DNA from: Thiorhodococcus drewsii AZ1
Lineage (GTDB): Bacteria > Pseudomonadota > Gammaproteobacteria > Chromatiales > Chromatiaceae
Length of the DNA stretch: 64,000 nt
Assembly: GCF_000224065.1 (NCBI RefSeq)
Contig: NZ_AFWT01000017.1
Coordinates: forward strand, 1-64,000
Direction of reading: 5' to 3'
Shown: one piece after another, positions 48,407-57,048 of the stretch
Layout: each line of letters starts with the position of its first letter
How positions within the stretch are numbered: the first letter of the stretch is position 1
Made by a program: the position numbers and the translations under genes
The notes under the pieces: model-generated
Database searches by the model: none
What the model was told of the DNA's origin: nothing
Seen by the model: only the letters and a program-made list of their open reading frames with translations

Positions 48407-49255
48407 ATGTCGAACCTACGCGAACGCATGGCAGAGCAGGGATTCGAGTCCAACGAGGACTACGAATTCCAGCTGCGCTGCCTCATCGAAAGCCCGACCC
48501 GGGGTGTCCGCACACTCAACATCGAGGGTGACGGAGAGCGGCGCAAGACCGCCTTCGCTACGGCGCTGGCCCACGCCATCGGGGTCGCGCACGTTCTCTA
48601 TCACGACTTCACCGACAAGAAGCCGCCAGTCCCGGCGGTCATCCTCCCTCCGAGCCGCGACGAAATGGGACGGGAAGAGCCTCCGATCGAACCGCTCGAC
48701 TCCATCGTCAGCGAGGCATGCGCCCAGAGCGAGGGCGACTCCACGGTTCTGATCCTGGATCAACTCCAGGCGGCCGATTTCCGCGAGCACATCCGCATCC
48801 ACCGTCTGGCCACCAACGGCTACTGGGAGGTGCGCGACGGTCGCTACGAGGCCAACTCACACCATCTGCTGCTGTTCCTGATCTCGGAGGAACCGCTCTA
48901 CCACGCCTTGCAGAAGGCCAGCTTCCGCGTCTGGGTCAACCGGGTCTCCGAGCGGGAGATCGTCTATCGTCCGGAGATGTTCGGCCTGGACGCGGACGCC
49001 CAGCCACTGTTCGATGCGCTCTCCCGGCTGTTTCGCACACTGGGAACCACCCCGACACGCAGCGAATTTGCGCACATCCTGCGCGATCTGCAATGGCACG
49101 CACGCACCGACGAGCATCTGCGTCTCGTCCTCTACGGACGCACCGAAGGCGTGGATCGCACGCTGTTGGCGAGCGAGGCGCTCGTCGAGCCATTGAATTC
49201 GGTCATCGAAACGGCGCGCCAGCTGCTGGTCACGGAGCATATCGAGGCGTCTTGA
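48407..49255 (+). CDS. P-loop-like protein of unknown function
   Basis: 282 aa from the ATG at 48407 (MSNLRERMAEQGFESNEDYEF). It has a near-Walker A segment EGDGERRKTAFA at about residue 40, in which the usual Gly before Lys is Arg, and a Walker B-like STVLILDQLQAADF at about 110. This is followed by a HHLLLFLISEEPLYHAL strand and a C-terminal helical region. The layout resembles a small MoxR- or AAA-like ATPase lacking the full P-loop. No known family is recognised, and the neighbours (ankyrin lipoprotein, bolA) give no clear hint. Confidence 0.65.
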   Translation: MSNLRERMAEQGFESNEDYEFQLRCLIESPTRGVRTLNIEGDGERRKTAFATALAHAIGVAHVLYHDFTDKKPPVPAVILPPSRDEMGREEPPIEPLDSIVSEACAQSEGDSTVLILDQLQAADFREHIRIHRLATNGYWEVRDGRYEANSHHLLLFLISEEPLYHALQKASFRVWVNRVSEREIVYRPEMFGLDADAQPLFDALSRLFRTLGTTPTRSEFAHILRDLQWHARTDEHLRLVLYGRTEGVDRTLLASEALVEPLNSVIETARQLLVTEHIEAS

Positions 49256-49433
49256 ACCGCCGCTGTTGGGGTTCGCCCCCGCTCCCCCCACCTACCCATG
49301 ACGATCGGCTTCATAACGATCGCCAGGTCATTTCATACCTGGAAATCACCTGACATCTAGGATGGCAGAAGACGGCGCTCCCACCGAGCGGGCACCGTTA
49401 TCATGCCGAAAGGCACCCAAAGAGGAGGCAGAT

Positions 49434-49748
49434 ATGAGTCGGAAAGCGCGGATCGAGGACCGATTGCAGAAGACATTCAGGCCCATCCATCTGGATATCG
49501 TCGACGAGACCTACATGCACTCGGTCCCGCCGGATGGCGAGTCGCATTTCAAGCTTCTGGTGGTCAGCGAAGATTTCGAGGGCATTCCGCTGGTCAAGCG
49601 CCATCGTCGAGTCAACGACGTGCTGGGCGACGAGTTCGGCCAGGGACTGCATGCGCTGACCATGCATACCTGGACGCCGAAGGAATGGCACGCCAAGGGG
49701 GGCGTTCCCAAATCACCACCCTGCCTCGGCGGGTCGCGGGTCGCCTGA
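49434..49748 (+). CDS. bolA: BolA-family protein
   Basis: 104 aa, small KH-like fold protein that partners monothiol glutaredoxins in iron-sulfur handling and also acts in morphology and stress responses. The family block is SHFKLLVVSEDFEGIPLVKRHRRVNDVL with the conserved His of RHR, then GLHALTMHTWTPKEW. An AGAGGAGG ribosome site lies 6 nt before the ATG; the longer frame is not used. The C-terminal SPPCLGGSRVA follows the typical BolA end. Confidence 0.93.
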   Translation: MSRKARIEDRLQKTFRPIHLDIVDETYMHSVPPDGESHFKLLVVSEDFEGIPLVKRHRRVNDVLGDEFGQGLHALTMHTWTPKEWHAKGGVPKSPPCLGGSRVA

Positions 49749-49777
49749 ACCGACGAGCGACAACACCCGATCAAGGA

Positions 49778-49810
49778 TGCGAAGCCGCCGCGACCCGCGA
49801 CGGCTTCGCA
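49778..49810. terminator. 10-bp hairpin between bolA and alanine symporter
   Basis: TGCGAAGCCG (49778-49787) pairs with CGGCTTCGCA (49801-49810). It lies between the convergent bolA and symporter stops (29 nt and 5 nt away) and could end both transcripts; no T-run. Confidence 0.6.
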
Positions 49811-49815
49811 AACGA

Positions 49816-51159
49816 TCAGGCGGGCTTGCGGACGAAATACTCCCGAGTCAGCTGAAACACCACCGGACTCAGCATCAGCAGCGCGACCAGATTGGGGATG
49901 GCCATGAGCGCGTTGAGCGTGTCGGCCACCAGCCAGACGAAGTCCAGTTGAGCTATCGCTCCGAGCGGCAACACCAGGACCCAGATCACCCGAAACGGCA
50001 CGATGATGCGCTCACCGAAGAGATATTCGGCGCAGCGCTCACTGTAGACGCTCCAACCCAGCGTCGTCGTATAGGCGAAGAGCATCAGGCCGATCGCAAC
50101 GATATAGGCCCCGAATCCGGGCATCGCCTGCTCGAAGGCGCTGGTCGAAAGCGCCGCGCCGGTCACCCCGGAATCCCAGACGCCCGAGACCAGGATCACC
50201 AGTCCGGTGATGGTGCAGATGACGAGGGTGTCGATGAAGGTCCCCAGCATGGCGACCGTGCCCTGCGCGACCGGGTCGCTGGTCTGGGCGGCGGCGTGGG
50301 CGATTGGCGCGCTACCCAAACCGGCCTCGTTGGAGAAGACGCCGCGCGCCACGCCGAACTGGATCGCTGCAGCCACGGTCGCGCCGGCAAATCCGCCGGT
50401 CGCCGCTATGGGCGTGAAGGCATGGGTGAAGATGAGATTGAAGGCCGGTCCGATCTGATCGAGATGGGTCGCGAGCACGAACAACCCACCCAACAGATAG
50501 ATGATCGCCATGAGGGGCACCAGTGCGGCCGAAACCTCGCCGATACGTTTGATGCCGCCGATCAGGACCAGGCCGGCGAAGACCGCCATCGCGGCGCCGC
50601 TAACCCACAAGGGAAGTCCGAAGGCATCGGCTGCAGCATGGGCGACCGAATTGGCCTGGACCGTGTTGCCGATCCCGAACCCGGCGAGCAGACCGAACAA
50701 GGCGAAAGCCGTCGCCATCCATAGCCACTTCTTGCCCAGGCCCAGCTTGATGTAATACATGGGACCGCCAAGATGGTTGCCCTTGGCGTCCACCTCGCGA
50801 TAGTGCACCGCCAGCACCGCCTCGGCGTACTTGGTGGCCATACCGACCAGCGCGGTGCACCACATCCAGAAGAGCGCCCCCGGTCCACCGAGAAAGAGGG
50901 CGGTCGCCACGCCGGCGATGTTGCCCGTACCCACCGTCGCGGACAACGCAGTCATCAACGCCTGATAGGACGGGATGTCGCCCTCGCCCTGCTTGACGCG
51001 ACCGCGCCACAGCATGCGGAAGCCGAAACCGAGCTTGGCCAGCGGCATCAGACGCAGGCCCATCATGAGGAAGAAACCGACACCGAGGATCAGCACCAAC
51101 ATTGGTGGTCCCCAGACGATGCCGTTCAAGGTATTTACCCAAGACGTTATCAATTCCAC
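49816..51159 (-). CDS. Alanine/glycine:cation symporter (AGCS family)
   Basis: Sodium- or proton-coupled uptake of alanine or glycine. 447 aa, about ten membrane helices. Typical blocks: NTLNGIVWGPPMLVLILGVG at the N-terminus, ALSATVGTGNIAGVATAL (substrate and Na+ site), and GVFSNEAGLGSAPIAHAAA. I place the start at the GTG at 51159 because GGAGG lies 6 nt before it and homologues begin with ELITSWVN. The region upstream to 51500 holds its promoter. Confidence 0.92.
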   Translation of the reverse strand: MELITSWVNTLNGIVWGPPMLVLILGVGFFLMMGLRLMPLAKLGFGFRMLWRGRVKQGEGDIPSYQALMTALSATVGTGNIAGVATALFLGGPGALFWMWCTALVGMATKYAEAVLAVHYREVDAKGNHLGGPMYYIKLGLGKKWLWMATAFALFGLLAGFGIGNTVQANSVAHAAADAFGLPLWVSGAAMAVFAGLVLIGGIKRIGEVSAALVPLMAIIYLLGGLFVLATHLDQIGPAFNLIFTHAFTPIAATGGFAGATVAAAIQFGVARGVFSNEAGLGSAPIAHAAAQTSDPVAQGTVAMLGTFIDTLVICTITGLVILVSGVWDSGVTGAALSTSAFEQAMPGFGAYIVAIGLMLFAYTTTLGWSVYSERCAEYLFGERIIVPFRVIWVLVLPLGAIAQLDFVWLVADTLNALMAIPNLVALLMLSPVVFQLTREYFVRKPA

Positions 51160-51500
51160 TTCGATCCTCCAGGATTCAAGACAGCCATAGCAGGGCGGAT
51201 CACTATACAAGGAGCTGCCAGACTGAGGTTACCCGGGCATGTCGTTTTCCAAGAGGAACTTAGGCCATCGACCACGCCTGCGACCATCGGCCACATGCCA
51301 ATACAATCAGCTTGATGTCAAAGAGATACCCGTGAATCCCGTTTCAGCGCGGCCTCGGGAAGGCGCGCGAAAGGCACACCGAACGGCCTTTTCTGGGCGT
51401 TGCGTCACCAGACGCTAGAGATTGATTCAAAAGGGCCACACAGACCATCAACATCATGATGTCGATGGCGTCTCACCCTCCCAAATTGCGAGCAATGGCG
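51160..51500. other. 341-nt intergenic region
   Basis: Lies between the symporter 5' end and the LysR gene stop, both on the minus strand. No gene, RNA or repeat is recognised. The GGAGG ribosome site of the symporter is at its left end. Confidence 0.4.
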
Positions 51501-52430
51501 TTAGGCGCCAGCGGGGATGGCCGACTCAACAGGCTCCAGCGCCCATCGTTTCGGTAAGTGGGTGTGCAAATACTCGACGAGGACCTGGAGGCGACGCGGG
51601 CGCGGCCCCTTGGGCAAATGACAGGAGATCTCGACCGGCTCTGCCTGCCACTCGCCGAGGACTCGGGCGTACTGTCCACGCAAACCGTGACGCGGGCACT
51701 CGGCCAGCCAGGAAGGCAGCACACCAATGCCGTAGCCCCGAGCGATGGCGTCGGCCAGCATTTCGAGCGAGTCGACACGCAGACGAGGACGCGGTTCCAG
51801 TCGCCACAGAGCGCCGCTGGACGGGTGTCGCAGCTCGATTTGCGCCGACTCGCCTGCCAACCCGATCCAGGGGCAGTCGCCCAGTCCGCCAGGGTCCTCG
51901 AGTAGACGACAAGGCCCGTCCGCCGCCATGGCATAGAGCCGCCGCCTCCAGAGCCCCAATGGCGAACGCTTGAGAGCGGACAAACGGCGCCCGTCGCAGG
52001 CGAGCCACAGATCGGTCCCATCCGTTGCGGGCAGACCGCCAGGCGGCAGCACCCTCACATCCAGACTGATCTCCGAATAGCGGCCAAGGAAGTCGTTGAA
52101 CGTGCGCGTCGCCCAGCCGCGTGCCAGTGGCTGATCGACCCACACCCGAATCTCACCGCGCATCTCGCGCGAAAAGGACGCCACCGAGCGCTGGGCCTCC
52201 TCGGCCAGCGCCAGAATCCGCTCGCCATAGCCCGCATAGCAGCTGCCCGCGTCGTTCAGCAGCAGACGCCCACTCTTCTGGTGTGTGAGCGGGTGTCCCA
52301 ATGCCGCTTCAAGCGCCGCCAGTCTCCGGCTCAGCGTCGACTTGGGACACTCCAGTGCACGTGCCGCTGCCGTCAGATTGCCATGCTCCTGCACGGCGAT
52401 CAGCGCCCGCAGCGCGTCAAAATCCGTCAT
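51501..52430 (-). CDS. LysR-family transcription regulator
   Basis: 309 aa from the ATG at 52430 (GGAACGGAG precedes it). HTH: FDALRALIAVQEHGNLTAAARALECPKSTLSRRLAALEAALG, then a periplasmic-binding-like effector domain (EMRGEIRVWVD onward). It is divergent from the TonB-dependent receptor gene across a 117-nt gap, so it may control that gene, together with the Fur-like site, or itself. The inducer is unknown. Confidence 0.9.
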   Translation of the reverse strand: MTDFDALRALIAVQEHGNLTAAARALECPKSTLSRRLAALEAALGHPLTHQKSGRLLLNDAGSCYAGYGERILALAEEAQRSVASFSREMRGEIRVWVDQPLARGWATRTFNDFLGRYSEISLDVRVLPPGGLPATDGTDLWLACDGRRLSALKRSPLGLWRRRLYAMAADGPCRLLEDPGGLGDCPWIGLAGESAQIELRHPSSGALWRLEPRPRLRVDSLEMLADAIARGYGIGVLPSWLAECPRHGLRGQYARVLGEWQAEPVEISCHLPKGPRPRRLQVLVEYLHTHLPKRWALEPVESAIPAGA

Positions 52431-52509
52431 CTCCGTTCCCTTTTCGCAACAAACCGTTCCACGAATGACACTTCCCGACACTCCGTAAGGACATTAGGAT
52501 GATTTATGT

Positions 52510-52528
52510 AATGCGAATGATTCTACTT
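52510..52528 (+). promoter_or_regulatory. Fur-box-like operator before the receptor gene
   Basis: AATGCGAATGATTCTACTT matches the 19-bp Fur consensus AATGAGAATTATTCTCATT at 15 positions. It lies 19 nt before the receptor ATG. This predicts iron repression of receptor, methylase and permease. Confidence 0.65.
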
Positions 52529-52547
52529 AATATCTAATGGTGGCGCG

Positions 52548-54530
52548 ATGAGAACCGACACACCCAAGACGACCCTGGCGGTCATCCTGATGGCGGCCGG
52601 GTCAACGTCGACCCAAGCCCAGACGAATGAAACCGCGCACGCCGAGTTCTCTACCATCTATGTCGAGGCTCGGGACGAAACGCAGGGCCGCGACATCCCG
52701 GTCGAACGTATCCAGCGCAGTCTGGCCAACGACATGGCGGATGTCTTCAAGGACGATCCCTCGGTCCGCGTGGGCGGAGGCGCACGCAACGCCCAGCGCA
52801 TCTATCTGCGCGGCATCGAGGGCAGCAATCTCAACATCACGGTCGACGGCGCGCGCCAGGGCCGCAGCCTGCATCAGCACCGGGGCGGCATCGGCGGGAT
52901 CGATCCCGATCTGCTCAAGCGCGTGGAGGTCATCACGGGTCCATCGGCCGACCGCGGCCCCGGCGCCCTGGGCGGCGCCATCCGTTTCGAGACGGTCGAC
53001 GCCCAGGATCTGCTCGACCCGAATCAAACGGCCGGTGCGACCCTCAAGGCGGGCTATGCCAGTGCCGACAGCTCCGAGCAGGGCAGCGTCACGGCCTACG
53101 GCAAGGGCGGCGACCACCTGGGGCTGCTGGCCCACATCTCGGCGGTCAACCGCGAGGATTACCGGATCGGCGGCGGCGGGGACGTCCCCAACTCGGCCGG
53201 ACAGGATCGCGACTATTTCGTCAAGGCGACCCTGCTCGGCCTGGAGGGACACAGCCTGCGACTGAGCGCCGAGCGCAACACCAACTCGGGGCTCTATCTC
53301 TACGGCAGCACCGGGAGCGACATGGGCTATGCCCCAGAGGGCTCTATACCTGAGTACCAGATCACCTCGCGCGAGACCTACACCCTGGACCATCGCTTCC
53401 AGTCCGGGAATCCGCTGATCGACTGGCGAATCAACCTCTACGCCAACGACAACGAACTCGAGAACCAGGACCGCAACAGCGAGGTCTCGAGCGAGGAGTT
53501 CGGCGGCAGTCTGAGCAACGTCTCCACCTTCGAGATCGGGGCGACCAGCCACCGGCTGACCCTGGGCGCCGACTATTACAGCGAACAGGGCACCACCCAG
53601 GCGGCCGACGGCACCGAGATCGAGAACGACTCGGGCAATCTCGGTCTCTTCCTGCAGGAGCGCCTGACCTGGGACTGGCTGAGCCTGTCGCTCGGCGCCC
53701 GCTATGACGACTACTCGTCCGACTATGGCCCCAGGACACTGGAGGGCGACCGGGTCTCGCCGAACGCCAGCGCCGAGGTCCGTTTCGCCGAGGGCTGGAC
53801 CGCCTTCGCCGGTTACGGCGAGGCGGTGCGCGGCAGCGGCATCATCCCCGTCGGCTGGCTGTCCAACATCGACGCCACGACCAACTTCAACGACGGCAAA
53901 CCCCTGGAGGCCGAGGAATCCTTCCAGCGCGAGGCCGGACTGCGCTACCAGACCAGCGGTATATTCCGCCCGGACGCCGTCTTCGACGCCGAGCTGACCT
54001 TCTTCGACACCCGGCTGCGCAACACCATCGAGCGCGTCGGCGGCGGACGCGGTCCGGTCGCCAAAATCATCAGCAACCCGGAGACGCTGCGCTCGCGCGG
54101 ATTCGAGCTGCGCGCCACCTGGAGCTGGCGCGCGCTGGAGACGCAGCTCGGCTATTCGAGCTTCGAGACCGAGGACGGCGATGGCAATCCGGTCGGCATC
54201 ATCCGCCGCAAGGCGGCCGGCAGCGGCGATCAGCTGGTGTGGGACACCCGCTGGAGCCCGCGCGAAAACATCACCCTCGGCTACACCCTGACCGCCGTCG
54301 CCAGACTGGACGAGGTCCCGGAGGACCAGGAGGAGCGCGCCGGCTATGTGCTGCACGACATCCAGGCCCGATGGCGCCCTGCCAAAACGCCCGATCTGAC
54401 CCTGTCGCTCGCCATCCACAACCTCTTCGACCGGCGTTATGCCGATCAGGCCTCCATCGCCAGCAGCACGACCGGGATCGTCCACGAGCCCGGACGCGAC
54501 GTGCGCCTGGCCCTGAACTATCGATTCTGA
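52548..54530 (+). CDS. TonB-dependent receptor, heme-receptor-like
   Basis: Outer-membrane gated barrel, 660 aa, that needs the TonB-ExbBD system encoded further on. A signal peptide (LAVILMAAGSTSTQA) is followed by a plug with IYLRGIEGSNLNITVDGARQ and LLKRVEVITGPS. The beta-barrel ends in the final strand DVRLALNYRF with terminal Phe. The plug block resembles those of hemin/hemoglobin receptors (HmuR type) more than siderophore receptors, but the FRAP/NPDL motif of heme receptors is not seen. A Fur-like site lies just upstream. The next gene encodes an exported tetrapyrrole methylase, so a tetrapyrrole ligand is plausible. Confidence 0.88.
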   Translation: MRTDTPKTTLAVILMAAGSTSTQAQTNETAHAEFSTIYVEARDETQGRDIPVERIQRSLANDMADVFKDDPSVRVGGGARNAQRIYLRGIEGSNLNITVDGARQGRSLHQHRGGIGGIDPDLLKRVEVITGPSADRGPGALGGAIRFETVDAQDLLDPNQTAGATLKAGYASADSSEQGSVTAYGKGGDHLGLLAHISAVNREDYRIGGGGDVPNSAGQDRDYFVKATLLGLEGHSLRLSAERNTNSGLYLYGSTGSDMGYAPEGSIPEYQITSRETYTLDHRFQSGNPLIDWRINLYANDNELENQDRNSEVSSEEFGGSLSNVSTFEIGATSHRLTLGADYYSEQGTTQAADGTEIENDSGNLGLFLQERLTWDWLSLSLGARYDDYSSDYGPRTLEGDRVSPNASAEVRFAEGWTAFAGYGEAVRGSGIIPVGWLSNIDATTNFNDGKPLEAEESFQREAGLRYQTSGIFRPDAVFDAELTFFDTRLRNTIERVGGGRGPVAKIISNPETLRSRGFELRATWSWRALETQLGYSSFETEDGDGNPVGIIRRKAAGSGDQLVWDTRWSPRENITLGYTLTAVARLDEVPEDQEERAGYVLHDIQARWRPAKTPDLTLSLAIHNLFDRRYADQASIASSTTGIVHEPGRDVRLALNYRF

Positions 54531-54583
54531 AAACAGCTTACCCAGATCCGGACCCGCAGGGTCCTCACCAGGAGTATCCAAGC

Positions 54584-55483
54584 ATGATTTCGACATCGAG
54601 CGTCCCGCGCTGGGCCGCCATCCCATTGATCTCCGGCATTCTGCTCACCGGCCTCCCGGCCTCGGCCGAAACCGAGACATCCTCGACCAAGCAGAGCGGA
54701 CATCTCTATCTGGTCAGCATCGGCATCGGCGATCCGGACAACATCACGGTCCGCGCCCAAAAGATCCTTGCCGAGTCGGACATCGTCTTCGGCATGGAGT
54801 CGGTGCGCGAGCGTCATGCCGACCTACTGCAGGGCAAGGAGATCTACGAGGCGGGTCACGGACTCTTCCGCCAGATGCCGCCGCGCCCGAGCAATGATGC
54901 CAAAGGATCGGATCAGGACGAGCGGGCAGAGCGTCGCCGGCGCTACGAGGAGAAGCGCGCGGAGCGCGAGGCACAGGCGCGCAAGGTCATTCGCGAGGCC
55001 GTCGAGGCGGGCAAGCAGGTCGCGGTGATCGACTACGGCGACCCCACCATCTATGGCCCCCAAACCGGCTATCTGAGCGAGTTCGCCGATCTGGATCCGG
55101 TGGTGATTCCGGGCGTGTCGAGCTTCAACGCCGCCAACGCGGCGCTGGGCCGGGGCATCACCCAGGGCGAGCACAGCCGCTCGGTGATCCTGACCCGCAC
55201 GCCGGGCGGACCCGAGCGTGAGAACCGGCTCGACACATTGGAGAAACTCGCCGAGAGCCGCTCGACCCTGGTCTTCTTCACCATGCGTTCCAAGCTTCCG
55301 GAGGTCGTGGAACGTTTGAAGGGGTCCTATCCGGGCGACACCCCGATCGCGATCGTCTCCCATGCCGGCTATGCCGAGCGGGAGCAGGTCATGGTGGCGA
55401 CCCTGGATACGGTCCTGGAGCAGGCCGGAGACGCTGAGCTGCCCTTCGAGCATCTCATCTACGTCGGCGACTTCCTGAAATGA
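54584..55483 (+). CDS. Tetrapyrrole methylase with a signal peptide
   Basis: 299 aa. Mature residues 36 onward form a TP-methylase (CobI/CobJ-like) fold: GIGDPDNITVRAQKIL, a Gly-rich start for SAM binding; VIDYGDPTIYGP; and VIPGVSSFNAANAALG. All core motifs are intact. Unexpectedly it begins with a clear signal peptide (IPLISGILLTGLPASA/ETE), so it should go to the periplasm, where no SAM pool is known. A charged Arg/Glu insert of about 45 residues (DERAERRRRYEEKRAE) follows the first motif. AGGAG precedes the ATG. Between receptor and permease it may bind or trim an imported tetrapyrrole rather than methylate it. Confidence 0.8.
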   Translation: MISTSSVPRWAAIPLISGILLTGLPASAETETSSTKQSGHLYLVSIGIGDPDNITVRAQKILAESDIVFGMESVRERHADLLQGKEIYEAGHGLFRQMPPRPSNDAKGSDQDERAERRRRYEEKRAEREAQARKVIREAVEAGKQVAVIDYGDPTIYGPQTGYLSEFADLDPVVIPGVSSFNAANAALGRGITQGEHSRSVILTRTPGGPERENRLDTLEKLAESRSTLVFFTMRSKLPEVVERLKGSYPGDTPIAIVSHAGYAEREQVMVATLDTVLEQAGDAELPFEHLIYVGDFLK

Positions 55484-56880
55484 GTCAGGCCCAGCCCAGC
55501 GAGCTCAGACGCGAGATCGGATTGGTCTCGGCCACCGTGCTGGTCGTGGCCAACATGATCGGCAGCGGTATCTTCACGACCTCGGGTTTCATCCTCGCTG
55601 AGCTGGGCAGCCCCACGGCCCTGCTGCTGTGCTGGCTGCTCGGCGGGCTCTTCGCCCTGACCGGGGCGCTCTGCTACGGCGAGCTCGGGGCCATGCTGCC
55701 GCGCGCGGGCGGCGAGTACGCCTATCTGCGCGCCTCCTTCGGTCCCCTGCCCGCCTTCGTCTCGGGCTGGATCTCGCTGATCGTCGGCTTCTCCGCCCCC
55801 ATCGCCGCGGCGGCCATCGCCTTCGCGACCTATTTCCTCGGCGGGGCATCGGACCCCTGGCTGGTCCTGGGATCCGGCGAACACCCCTGGATCAGCCTCT
55901 CGCCGATCACCCTGCTCGCCTGCGCCGCCGTGGTCGTGCTCTCACTGGTGCACATCCACAGCCTGCGTCTGGGCCAGGGCGTGCAGAACCTGCTCACCGC
56001 CTTCAAGATCGGCTTCATCCTGGTCTTCATCGTTGCCGGTCTCTGGCTCGGACAGGGCGATCTCGGGCATCTGAGCCAGTCGCTGTCGGACAGCGGCGTC
56101 TCCGCCTCCAGCTTCGCGGTCGCCCTCATCTTCGTCTCCTTCGCCTACAGCGGCTGGAACGCGGCGGCCTATCTGGGCGGTGAGATCCGCCGGCCCGGGC
56201 GTAACCTACCGCTCGCACTGGCGCTCGGCACCCTGCTGGTCACCCTGCTCTATCTGCTGCTCAACCTGGTCTATCTCTATGCACTGCCGCCGCAGGCCAT
56301 GAGCGGACTGCTCGAGATTGCCGGCGGCGCAGCCGACGCGCTCTTCGGAGCCGACATCGGTGCCCTGTTCGGACTGGCCATCGCGCTCGGCCTGCTCTCG
56401 GTGATGAGTGCCATGATCATGGCCGGTCCCAGGGTCTACTTCGCCATGGCGTGCGACGGCGTCTTCTTCCGCCGCTTCGGCAGCGTCCACGCCAAGCGTC
56501 ACACCCCGGCGCAGGCGATCATCCTCCAGGCCCTGATCGCAATCGCCATGATTCTGGTCGCCGCCTACGACGCACTGCTCGTCTATATCGGCTTCACCCT
56601 GTCGCTCTCATCCATGCTCACGGTCGTCGGCCTGATGCGGATGCGCCACCGCTCGCCGGACCTGCCGCGCCCCTACCGCACCCTGGGCTATCCGGTCACG
56701 CCCCTGATCTTCATCGCCGGGAATCTCTGGATCGTCCTCTACACTCTCTCCAGCAAACCGGTGGTTGGACTCTACGGACTCGCAACCCTCCTGCTGGGCG
56801 GACTCATCTATCGGTTCCTGCGTCCGACCGATGGCCCGCCGGATACGCTCGAACCGCTGCCGTCCGAACCGTCCGCTTGA
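55480..56880 (+). CDS. APC-superfamily amino-acid/polyamine permease
   Basis: 466 aa, about 12 membrane helices. The first helix GLVSATVLVVANMIGSGIFTTSG carries the GSGIF substrate motif of APC carriers. Others are AYSGWNAAAYLGGEI (helix 6) and AMIMAGPRVYFAMACDGVFF. Overlaps the exported methylase gene by ATGA, so it is part of the same transcription unit as the TonB receptor. Why an amino-acid-type carrier sits in an iron-regulated unit is unclear; it may import a ligand part. Confidence 0.88.
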   Translation: MSQAQPSELRREIGLVSATVLVVANMIGSGIFTTSGFILAELGSPTALLLCWLLGGLFALTGALCYGELGAMLPRAGGEYAYLRASFGPLPAFVSGWISLIVGFSAPIAAAAIAFATYFLGGASDPWLVLGSGEHPWISLSPITLLACAAVVVLSLVHIHSLRLGQGVQNLLTAFKIGFILVFIVAGLWLGQGDLGHLSQSLSDSGVSASSFAVALIFVSFAYSGWNAAAYLGGEIRRPGRNLPLALALGTLLVTLLYLLLNLVYLYALPPQAMSGLLEIAGGAADALFGADIGALFGLAIALGLLSVMSAMIMAGPRVYFAMACDGVFFRRFGSVHAKRHTPAQAIILQALIAIAMILVAAYDALLVYIGFTLSLSSMLTVVGLMRMRHRSPDLPRPYRTLGYPVTPLIFIAGNLWIVLYTLSSKPVVGLYGLATLLLGGLIYRFLRPTDGPPDTLEPLPSEPSA

Positions 56881-56923
56881 GCGGTCTCGTGATTCTCGCC
56901 ACAAGGTATTGAGAAGAATTTGC

Positions 56924-56942
56924 ATTTGTATATAATACAAAT
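56924..56942 (+). promoter_or_regulatory. Palindrome with -10-like core
   Basis: ATTTGTAT-ATA-ATACAAAT, 8-bp arms and 3-nt centre, contains TATAAT at 56931-56936. It lies between the permease gene and the ExbB unit and overlaps the Fur-like site that follows by 3 nt. Confidence 0.55.
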
Positions 56943-56958
56943 AAGAATGATTGTCTTT
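56940..56958 (+). promoter_or_regulatory. Fur-box-like operator before the exbBD-tonB unit
   Basis: AATAAGAATGATTGTCTTT matches AATGAGAATTATTCTCATT at 15 of 19 positions. It follows directly on the TATAAT-containing palindrome, about 90 nt upstream of the first gene of the ExbB-ExbD-TonB unit, and is a second sign of iron control in this region. Confidence 0.65.
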
Positions 56959-57048
56959 AAGCGATCAAGGCGAAATCCTGACTCCTAGGATGAAAGGATC
57001 GCTCACCGAAACCATCATCAGCCCCGGATCCACGATAGGCCCCGCCGT

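Noticed and set aside
52431-52547. Cobalamin riboswitch before the TonB receptor
   Set aside because: The gap is only 117 nt and no B12-box-like core was seen; a Fur-like site explains regulation better.
52602-54626. 674-codon minus-strand frame opposite the TonB receptor
   Set aside because: Antisense shadow; the plus-strand frame has signal peptide, plug and terminal Phe.
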